Shown here: positions 25,818-32,615 of the stretch, one piece after another
Layout of the letters: the number at the start of each line of letters is the position of its first letter
How positions within the stretch are numbered: position 1 is the first letter of the stretch
NCBI GenBank assembly: GCA_023439545.1
Contig: JAEXNT010000068.1
Coordinates: 1-47,518 of the forward strand
Direction: 5' to 3'
DNA length: 47,518 bases
Origin: Bacillota bacterium
Lineage (GTDB): Bacteria > Bacillota > Clostridia > Acetivibrionales > DTU013
Made by a program: the position numbers and the translations under genes
The notes under the pieces: model-generated
The model's input: only the letters and a program-made list of their open reading frames with translations
What the model was told of the DNA's origin: nothing
Databases searched by the model: none

Positions 25818-26571
25818 AATAAATGCCGGGCATGTGCATAAAATACGTTCAAAATGTATCAGGGTTGCCGATTGGTTCAGGAAAGTCAGTATTGTATACT
25901 GGATAATCGGACTCGGCATACTTTTGACAATTGCCCTGATCTTTATGCCGGGTTATCTGTGGGAATATTTCTGGACCCGGATAAGGGCGCAGAAGCGTCT
26001 GGTCACTCTAGTGTTAATTTTCTGCCTGGTAGCGGTCTCACTTGTGTGGCAAACAGGTCAGCGTATAGATGTATGGGCTTTCAAGGCTTTCAACCTGCAT
26101 GGTCTGCATACGCGGTGGCTCGATTGGACAATGCTGGGTATAACCCAGATAGGAAGCGGTGTTTTTGCCATGGCGATCGCGGTAGTCTTTTTCCTGAAGG
26201 TCAATCAGCTACTCGCCTATGAGGTCGTACTGGGGAGTCTGACGTTATGGCTCGTGGTCGAACTCATGAAAGTTCTCATATGCCGGACGCGCCCCTATAT
26301 AAAACTGGCGGACGCGCGCATCGTAGGTTCGCGGGCCGGAGGACATTCATTTCCAAGCGGTCATACCAGCCAGATCTTTTTCCTGGTTGCATTGATCTCG
26401 CATTATCATCAGCTTCCTCCTTCAACCTGGCTGATCCTGTACGGCGTCGCCTTGCTGGTGGGCATAACGCGCATCTACGTCGGAATGCACTACCCGCGCG
26501 ATGTGATGGGAGGCGCTGCGCTCGGTACCGCCTGGGGACTTTTCGGCGTAATTGTGAACAGTTACATCTGA
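25786..26571 (+). CDS. PAP2-family membrane phosphatase
   Basis: 261 residues from the ATG at 25786 (GGTGA six bases upstream; an in-frame GTG at 25777 is the alternative). Five to six membrane helices follow a basic N-terminus. The three PAP2 motifs are present: KVLICRTRPY (KxxxxxxRP), PSGH and RIYVGMHYPRDV, so it should be an acid-phosphatase-type enzyme acting on lipid phosphates or undecaprenyl diphosphate at the membrane. Overlaps the lipid kinase gene. A hairpin terminator follows. Confidence 0.9.
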   Translation: MENKNPEHKSKINAGHVHKIRSKCIRVADWFRKVSIVYWIIGLGILLTIALIFMPGYLWEYFWTRIRAQKRLVTLVLIFCLVAVSLVWQTGQRIDVWAFKAFNLHGLHTRWLDWTMLGITQIGSGVFAMAIAVVFFLKVNQLLAYEVVLGSLTLWLVVELMKVLICRTRPYIKLADARIVGSRAGGHSFPSGHTSQIFFLVALISHYHQLPPSTWLILYGVALLVGITRIYVGMHYPRDVMGGAALGTAWGLFGVIVNSYI

Positions 26572-26580
26572 TATGTAAAT

Positions 26581-26609
26581 GTGCCGCCAGGTAATTATCC
26601 TGGCAGCAC
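26581..26609 (+). terminator. Hairpin terminator after the PAP2 gene
   Basis: GTGCCGCCAGG / CCTGGCAGCAC with a seven-base loop, then TTGAAATTT. The stem has one internal bulge; it also serves the convergent aromatic-rich gene. Confidence 0.6.
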
Positions 26610-26670
26610 TTGAAATTTCTCGAGTTTTTCCGGTAGAAGCTTCCAATCGCATTAACCCATTTTTCGGTTA

Positions 26671-26964
26671 CTAGAAAATATGGAACGGGAAAAACGGGTT
26701 AAAAAATGGACTGAAAAACGGACTGAAAAACGGAAAACCAAAAAAGAACGGCCTGGGTCTTCCAAAAAAGAACGGTTGTCTGAACGGCGTTGGATCCATA
26801 CCGGATACCGGATCTCCGGCAGCGCCTGAGGCGTACCAATATCCTCCGTAGTCCGGGTAAGCCTGACGCATTCCATAGCCCGAAAAGTTCGGGTAACCGG
26901 AATACCCATATGCAGCAGGGCTGTTTGTTGACTGTGCAGCGGCATAGATTTCATTCTGATTCAA
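26671..26964 (-). CDS. Aromatic-rich small protein with a phenylalanine-pair tail
   Basis: 97 residues with a strong ribosome site (AAGGAGGG) upstream. The first 60 residues are rich in Tyr, Gly, Ala, Ser and Pro (e.g. YGYSGYPNFSGYG). The last 35 consist almost wholly of Phe, Pro, Gly, Ser and Arg, with repeated FF: FFFG occurs twice and SPFF/NPFF follow. No cysteines or signal peptide. Low-complexity aromatic proteins of this kind occur in spore coats and condensates; here that is only a suggestion. The sequence family is not recognised. Confidence 0.55.
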   Translation of the reverse strand: MNQNEIYAAAQSTNSPAAYGYSGYPNFSGYGMRQAYPDYGGYWYASGAAGDPVSGMDPTPFRQPFFFGRPRPFFFGFPFFSPFFSPFFNPFFPFHIF

Positions 26965-27113
26965 TTTAAACCCTCCTTAAATACCTAAAGTACACTAGTA
27001 TTTTATGTTCAGGTTTAAATATTAGTTACCACTTTTCTTACTTTATGTTAACTTAATAGTAATCGGATCCGACTATTTAAATAAATCACCTGCCTGTATT
27101 GTAATACTATCGA

Positions 27114-27443
27114 CTATAAACTCTTTTCCAGAGTCTCGCTTATGTTATTATAAATTCTTACCATAAGCTGATCCAGATTCTTAACAGCATTCACATAATT
27201 GTTTACCTCCGGTATCCTTGACAAGTCTTTAAATTTTGCATTTAGCTGTATAACTCTGGACTCGGCTTCCTTATTTGATAATTTTCCGGAATATAATTGT
27301 TTTTGACCCAGGCTAAATTCTTCAAGCTCCCTTTTCAGGTCCGGTATTTTGGAAATAGCAGCTTTTGTCTGCTTTACTCCTGAAAATTCAGGACTTGATT
27401 TTATTGCTTCGATTAATTTTGGCAAAACATCATTTATACTCAT
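27114..27443 (-). CDS. YlbF-family regulator
   Basis: 109 residues, largely helical, no cysteines. The sequence (SPEFSGVKQTKAAISKIPDLKRELEEF..QKQLYSGKLSNKEAESRVIQLN) matches the YlbF/YmcA (Com_YlbF) fold, which in Bacillus stimulates competence, sporulation and RNase Y activity. Its exact role here is unknown. Followed on the same strand by nothing clearly co-transcribed; the PEBP gene lies upstream with 37 bases between. Confidence 0.8.
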   Translation of the reverse strand: MSINDVLPKLIEAIKSSPEFSGVKQTKAAISKIPDLKRELEEFSLGQKQLYSGKLSNKEAESRVIQLNAKFKDLSRIPEVNNYVNAVKNLDQLMVRIYNNISETLEKSL

Positions 27444-27480
27444 ATTTTTTGCACCCTCAATATAATTTTTTCAGATAAGC

Positions 27481-27969
27481 CTACATGCCGTAATTTTGCA
27501 GCACGTACTTGCCTCTGATAATGCCAAACTGAACAATGTGGCCAATCATCCCAATTTCAAGCGTCAGCTTGCCGATACCGGCAATTAACGGTAAGAAAGC
27601 ATTCAGAGCAAACACTTTTATCCTATAGGTATGGAGCTGTCCTATTGGAGGTAAAGGTCCCCCATAGCCCAATTTACCAAAATCATTCGTTCCTTGCAGT
27701 GCGCCGCCCAGAGAGTAAACAACTGCTTCATTAGGGATACCTTCCGGTATCATAGTAATTCCTGCGGGTATGTTCCAGATCAACCAGTGTGTAAAAACCC
27801 CTGTCGGAGCATCGGGATCATCCATAATAATTGCAATCGACTTTACGCTGCCGGAAATATTTTCTATAATCAATGGAGGTGAGATGTTAACACCCTGTCC
27901 GGTAAATTTGACGGGAATGAATCCGTTGTCCACAAATGCCGGACTGATCACTTTGAGATTATTCGGCAA
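27481..27969 (-). CDS. PEBP-family (YbhB/YbcL, Raf-kinase-inhibitor-like) protein
   Basis: 162 residues from a TTG start with GAAGG eight bases upstream. The family signature DDPDAPTGVFTHWLIWNIP and the GYGGPLPPIGQLHTYRIKVFAL segment form the anion-binding pocket of PEBP proteins. The bacterial role is unknown. Immediately upstream of the YlbF gene on the same strand and probably co-transcribed with it. Codon use is more AT-rich than in the nif block. Confidence 0.88.
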   Translation of the reverse strand: MPNNLKVISPAFVDNGFIPVKFTGQGVNISPPLIIENISGSVKSIAIIMDDPDAPTGVFTHWLIWNIPAGITMIPEGIPNEAVVYSLGGALQGTNDFGKLGYGGPLPPIGQLHTYRIKVFALNAFLPLIAGIGKLTLEIGMIGHIVQFGIIRGKYVLQNYGM

Positions 27970-28092
27970 TATATCAACCTTCTTTTAAATGCACAGTCTA
28001 CATAAGACATTATATTCAAAAGATAAATTAAGTTACCATAAAAGATACAGCCGAAACGCATTATACCAGAGTACCGGTAAGGTCAGTAAATA

Positions 28093-29460
28093 TCAAACCT
28101 TCAGGTATTTCCATTTGCCCTTGTTCATCCTGACAAGATACATAATCGATCTTGAACTAAAGTCGAAGAAAATACCTGTCATAACCGCAGTCAGGCCCAT
28201 TCCGAAGCATCTTACCAGCAGGAAGGATGTAATGACCCTGAAAGTCCACAATCCCACGAAGGAAGTGACCATTACATATTTGATGTCCCCCGAGGCTTTC
28301 AGCGTCGCAGAGCACAGATTGAGTATGGCAAGCAGCGGCTCTATTAGTCCGAAAGTACAGACTATCCCGACCGCCTCCTTTATAACGAGAGGGTCGTTTG
28401 AATACCAGCCCGCAAGATGCTTTGCGAAAATAACCATAAGTATTCCGATGACAAACCCGACCGCCATGGTTATCTTCAAGCCTTCGTAGGCATAGGTCTC
28501 CGCTTTTTCGTAATCCTTTTCGCCAAGACTTTGTCCGACAAGCGTGGTATTGGCTATGGCAAAGCCGAATATGGGGAAGAAGGCCAGCGCGTTGATGTTT
28601 AAGCCAATCTGATACGCCGCCATCGGAACCGTACCCAGTGAAACGATTATGATCTGAAGCACGAGAAAACCGCCCTGCAAGACCATCTGTTCCATGAAGC
28701 CCGGAACCCCTATGTTGATTATTCGCTTCATCATTTCCGGCCTGAGCGAGTAATCTTCCTTAAGACTCATATTCAGTTTGAGTCCCTTGAAGTTATACAA
28801 AACCAGAACCCTGACGGTGACGCCTATGATTCTCGCGGTCGTAACGGCTATTGCCGAGCCGACAATGCCGAACGCGGGTATGTGAAGGGCAGGTACGCCG
28901 AATATTAGAACAGTATTCAATATGATATTCAGAATGTTGACCCCGCCCGTGATGTACATCGGCGTTTTTGTATCTCCTGCTCCCCTCATGGCTCCCGAAA
29001 CTATTATGTCAAGTACAAGGAAAGGCAGGTTTATAAGTACAATATTGAAATAACTTATACCGGCGTCGAAAACCTGTTTTTCGGCACCTCCGAAAAAAAG
29101 GCCCAGTATATTCACGGAAAACAGCCTGCCAAATACCGCCAGCAATACTCCGACAACTATGGCCATATATCCCGACTGTACCAATGCCCTCTTTGCCTCT
29201 ACCTTGCTGCCTTCGCCAGTGACCCTGGCTATTACGACCGTCGTGCCTATCGACAAGCCTGAAAAAACCGTCTGCATGAACCCCATGAGCATATTTATCA
29301 TACCTACGGCTGCAACCGCATAAGTACCGATACTGCCCATATATATGGTAGAAACCATTCCGACCATCATCTCGAGTATCTGCTCGGTGATGGACGGCCA
29401 GGCCAGTGTAATTATTTCCCTATCCGCCTTTTTATTAAGCCGTAACCATCCAATTTTCAT
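28093..29460 (-). CDS. MATE-family efflux transporter
   Basis: 455 residues from the ATG at 29460; a longer reading from 29496 has no better ribosome site. Twelve membrane helices in two homologous halves, with ITLAWPSITEQILEMMVGMVST at the start and the matching INIGVPGFMEQMVLQGG in the second half. MATE proteins export cationic or toxic compounds by sodium or proton antiport. Substrate unknown. Divergent pairing is absent; the oxidase gene lies upstream on the same strand at 78 bases. Confidence 0.9.
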   Translation of the reverse strand: MKIGWLRLNKKADREIITLAWPSITEQILEMMVGMVSTIYMGSIGTYAVAAVGMINMLMGFMQTVFSGLSIGTTVVIARVTGEGSKVEAKRALVQSGYMAIVVGVLLAVFGRLFSVNILGLFFGGAEKQVFDAGISYFNIVLINLPFLVLDIIVSGAMRGAGDTKTPMYITGGVNILNIILNTVLIFGVPALHIPAFGIVGSAIAVTTARIIGVTVRVLVLYNFKGLKLNMSLKEDYSLRPEMMKRIINIGVPGFMEQMVLQGGFLVLQIIIVSLGTVPMAAYQIGLNINALAFFPIFGFAIANTTLVGQSLGEKDYEKAETYAYEGLKITMAVGFVIGILMVIFAKHLAGWYSNDPLVIKEAVGIVCTFGLIEPLLAILNLCSATLKASGDIKYVMVTSFVGLWTFRVITSFLLVRCFGMGLTAVMTGIFFDFSSRSIMYLVRMNKGKWKYLKV

Positions 29461-29537
29461 TGTAAACCCCGCTTTGTAAAGTCCAATATAATACAATGAA
29501 AACTATTATAACTCAAATAAATTCATCTGGCGACTGC

Positions 29538-30440
29538 TTATCGCTTCAATATAACAGTAGGATCTATATGTCTGATATCATGGGAACAGGTGCGAGCCAT
29601 CATTCCGGCCAGTTCTTCCGTCATTTCATCGAGCTTTTTTTGGACGCCGGCGGCTTTTCCACTTTTCAGTGGCTCCATGAGCACACGGCCTGCGCATACC
29701 GCATCGGCTCCAAGCGCCAGTGCCTTGAAAGCGTCGATACCGCTTGAAATACCGCAGTCTACAAATACCGGTATACTGTGATCTATTACCTTTACTATCT
29801 CGGGCAATATCATAAGAGGAGGCACGGCATAGTCCAGTATCCCGTGATGATGCGATACTACTATGCCCTTTGCTCCGGCTTCGGCGCATTTATAAGCATC
29901 CTGCACGCTGAGTACTCCCTTGATTATAAATGGCAATTTGGTGGCTTTAACGAAGCTTTTGATTTCATCAAATGACTTAACGGACATCGGAAAACCCAGG
30001 ACATTGTCATACTGTCCTTTTCTGTTGAACGCATGGTCGATGTCCATTCCCGCGGCAAATGCTCCGGATTTCTCCGCATGCTCGATTTTGCTGAAAATAG
30101 TATCGTTATCAACGTGTGGTTTGATTATTTTTATAGTCCTTGCCCCTGTAGCGATTATCGATTCGAGTTCCGACTCATCCCCCATACCTGTCCACATGAC
30201 TGCTTTTGCAGCAAATACGCCCTTCGCCATTTCGGCTGCACCATCATTGCAGGTATTTTGGAGATGGGATAATGCGGCAGTCATTATGGGCGTTGAGAAG
30301 GTCTCACCATACAGTTGAAGCGTAGTAGACGGTATTGCAGAGCCAATGAGCCGCGTTTCCACCAGCAGCGAATCGAAATACTCGCGGGTTATCTGATTCG
30401 AATCCCCTGCTTTAATGTCTTGCGATATATTTTGTGTCAT
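29538..30440 (-). CDS. FMN-dependent alpha-hydroxy-acid oxidizing protein
   Basis: 300 residues from the ATG at 30440 (GGAGG five bases upstream). The alpha-hydroxy-acid oxidase fold is shown by the FMN-phosphate part VFVDCGISSGIDAFKALALGADAVCAGR and by VVSHHHG, where the family has the SNHGG catalytic histidine region. Shorter than glycolate oxidase (about 360 residues), as in many anaerobes. It may oxidise lactate, glycolate or a related 2-hydroxy acid, or serve another FMN enzyme role. It sits 65 bases past the nifV-alpha stop on the same strand with no visible terminator between. Confidence 0.8.
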   Translation of the reverse strand: MTQNISQDIKAGDSNQITREYFDSLLVETRLIGSAIPSTTLQLYGETFSTPIMTAALSHLQNTCNDGAAEMAKGVFAAKAVMWTGMGDESELESIIATGARTIKIIKPHVDNDTIFSKIEHAEKSGAFAAGMDIDHAFNRKGQYDNVLGFPMSVKSFDEIKSFVKATKLPFIIKGVLSVQDAYKCAEAGAKGIVVSHHHGILDYAVPPLMILPEIVKVIDHSIPVFVDCGISSGIDAFKALALGADAVCAGRVLMEPLKSGKAAGVQKKLDEMTEELAGMMARTCSHDIRHIDPTVILKR

Positions 30441-30505
30441 TTGTTCCTCCAATTTTATGTTTTCACATGTAGTCTACTACCTTTCATTTCCTTTGTCCAT
30501 TATTG

Positions 30506-31312
30506 TCAAAGCGCTCCCCGCAGTTCGCTGCAAGTCTGCATTTCCACCGCGCGTATCTGCTTTCTGTTCATGGCGAATTGGAATATGGATTCGCTGGCAT
30601 TGACGAAATCATAAAGATTGCAGTTGCCGGCTCTTTCACCTATGCCGAACAGTGTGCAGTCGATAAAGTCGGCCCCCGCCTTTGCACCGATGATTGAGTT
30701 TGCCACCGCCATGCCCAGATCATTATGGATATGCAGCTCTATTTTAATATCAGAGTAGTCCCTGATCGTTTTTACCAATTCCCTTGTCCTGTTCGGCGTA
30801 AGTACCCCTACAGTATCCGCGACACGTACTGTATCGACGCCGGCGTTTTTCAATTCCTTAATCAAGCTTAACAAGAAGCCGACGTCCGACCTTGAGGCGT
30901 CCTCCAGCCCCACCGTCACCGCTATATCCCGGCTTTTTGCCGCTTCCGCGCATTCGAGGACGCTTTTTACCACCCAGTCCTTGTTCTTTTTGAGCTTGCT
31001 GTATATCTGAACATAGGAAACAGGAGCGCCAATATGTATGATATCCGGCCGGCATGCGACGGAACGTTTCACATCGTTGACGTTCATGCGGCTCCAAACG
31101 GATATCCTTGCCTGCCTCCTGTTTTCGAGGATCCGGCATATCCCCGCCTCCTCGGCTTCGCTGATAACAGGGATCCCCGCCTCTATTTCATAAACCCCGA
31201 GATCATCCAGCAGCCCGGCTATTTTCACCTTGTCTTCAATCCCCAGGGCGATGCCAGGACTTTGCTCTCCATCTCTCAATGTCGTATCAACAATATGCTT
31301 GAATGCCTTCAT
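30506..31312 (-). CDS. nifV-alpha: Homocitrate synthase, N-terminal catalytic subunit (NifV-alpha)
   Basis: 268 residues. The catalytic TIM barrel of homocitrate/isopropylmalate synthases is clear: VDTTLRDGEQSPG binds the metal and 2-oxoglutarate (RDGEQ), and HIHNDLGMAVANS carries the metal-binding HxH. It condenses 2-oxoglutarate with acetyl-CoA to homocitrate, an organic ligand of FeMo-cofactor. The C-terminal communication domain is absent and is supplied by the overlapping upstream gene. The two frames overlap by 26 bases, so translation is coupled. The split arrangement is known from C. pasteurianum. Confidence 0.88.
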   Translation of the reverse strand: MKAFKHIVDTTLRDGEQSPGIALGIEDKVKIAGLLDDLGVYEIEAGIPVISEAEEAGICRILENRRQARISVWSRMNVNDVKRSVACRPDIIHIGAPVSYVQIYSKLKKNKDWVVKSVLECAEAAKSRDIAVTVGLEDASRSDVGFLLSLIKELKNAGVDTVRVADTVGVLTPNRTRELVKTIRDYSDIKIELHIHNDLGMAVANSIIGAKAGADFIDCTLFGIGERAGNCNLYDFVNASESIFQFAMNRKQIRAVEMQTCSELRGAL

Positions 31313-32267
31313 CCTTCACCACCCCCGTGACCAATCGGATGAATTCCTCGTCGTTCAGGCTTTTACGTTCCTGCGTGCAGATACTTCGGGAAAGCTTCAG
31401 TATTTTCTCAACTTCTTCATCGTTCGGCGCCGGCAGTTTCAGTTCCTCGAGTTTCATTTTTACTGCTTTGGTTCCGGAGTGCTTTCCGATGACAAGTTCC
31501 ATTTTTCCGCCTACGCTCTCCGGCGAATAGGCTTCATAAGTCGCGGGATTTTTATGGATTCCGTCAGCGTGGATGCCGGCCTCCACCCTGAAGATATTTT
31601 TACCGACGATAGGTTTGCGGTTGCCGACGGATCTGTTCATGAACTTCTCATATAGCCTTGTCAGCCTGGGAAGCACCGAAAGATCACGTTTCGGTTTGTG
31701 CCTGATCGCCAGCCGCAGCGCCATTAGCACCTCTTCTGTGGCGGCATTGTTATTGCAGCCGGCAAAGCTTGCGGTTATATTACTGCCGTAATTCAACGCC
31801 CAGAAAACGGCAAGTGCGCTTGCGCAGCCGAAGGCATTTTCCGGACAGAAATATATGTTTGTCTTCGGCAGGGAGTTTTTGATCTCTTCCATAAGCCTTT
31901 CGCAAGGATGGCACAGCAGATCGTCACAGCCGGTGATACGGACCTCTTTGTGACCGGCAAGCGTCCGGAGCTTGATGATCTCCCTTACGTCATTTAGCTG
32001 GAACTCGTATATCACATTATCGAGCTTCCGTTCTCCATGGCATGCATACCTGTAGAAACCCGGGTACTTACCTATTTCATCGCTGAACCCCACATTCAGA
32101 ATAAACCTGCCGGCAGGCATTGGCTTTATTATCTCATACACTCCTATCGGCAATTCAACAACGTCTGCACCGATCGCAAACAATAGTTCGCAGAAGAGCC
32201 GCAGCTCTTCTTTAGACGGCATTGGAGCCTCCAACGCCATCAAGGTATTATCGATCAGTTGAAGCAT
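31287..32267 (-). CDS. nifV-omega: Homocitrate synthase, C-terminal subunit (NifV-omega)
   Basis: 326 residues with GGGAGGTG six bases before the ATG. Its last 120 residues carry the LeuA/NifV communication-domain features FRVEAGIHADGI and LVIGKHSGTKAVK. The first 190 residues look like a degenerate TIM barrel without the RDGEQ and HxH catalytic motifs. It should form a complex with NifV-alpha to give a working homocitrate synthase. Located 39 bases after the ferredoxin stop, in the nif transcription direction. Confidence 0.85.
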   Translation of the reverse strand: MLQLIDNTLMALEAPMPSKEELRLFCELLFAIGADVVELPIGVYEIIKPMPAGRFILNVGFSDEIGKYPGFYRYACHGERKLDNVIYEFQLNDVREIIKLRTLAGHKEVRITGCDDLLCHPCERLMEEIKNSLPKTNIYFCPENAFGCASALAVFWALNYGSNITASFAGCNNNAATEEVLMALRLAIRHKPKRDLSVLPRLTRLYEKFMNRSVGNRKPIVGKNIFRVEAGIHADGIHKNPATYEAYSPESVGGKMELVIGKHSGTKAVKMKLEELKLPAPNDEEVEKILKLSRSICTQERKSLNDEEFIRLVTGVVKDEGIQAYC

Positions 32268-32306
32268 CCTTCCACCTCCCGGTCACAGCCGGCAGCGGCT
32301 GCAATA

Positions 32307-32615
32307 CTATAGTCTCAGTTCTTCCACCGGAATCCCGTTGACGATATGTTCCTCCACTATCCTTTCGACGTCGTCCTCCGATACGTTTTTGTACCAGACC
32401 CCTTCCGGGTAAACGACAACGACCGGTCCTTTATCGCAGACGCCGAAGCATCCCGTATTGGTGATCATTACATCGCCGGACAGGCCCATATCCTCGATTG
32501 TTTCTACAAATTTACCGACAATTCCCACCGAATTCTTGGAAAAGCACAACCCCTTCTGCTGCCCGTTGATCCGGCAGCTCGTACAAACAAAAATATGATG
32601 CTTGATATTAATCAT
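32307..32615 (-). CDS. Thioredoxin-like [2Fe-2S] ferredoxin
   Basis: 102 residues, the same length and nearly the same sequence pattern as the C. pasteurianum [2Fe-2S] ferredoxin: FVCTSCR, GLC, NTGCFGVC and VVVYPEGVWY. Cluster ligand candidates are Cys11, Cys24, Cys56 and Cys60, with Cys14 as an additional cysteine. It probably transfers electrons within the nitrogenase system; in C. pasteurianum it interacts with the MoFe protein. Its ATG overlaps the nifN-B stop, and its ribosome site lies inside the nifN-B coding end. Distinct from plant-type or FeSII ferredoxins by fold. Confidence 0.93.
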   Translation of the reverse strand: MINIKHHIFVCTSCRINGQQKGLCFSKNSVGIVGKFVETIEDMGLSGDVMITNTGCFGVCDKGPVVVVYPEGVWYKNVSEDDVERIVEEHIVNGIPVEELRL

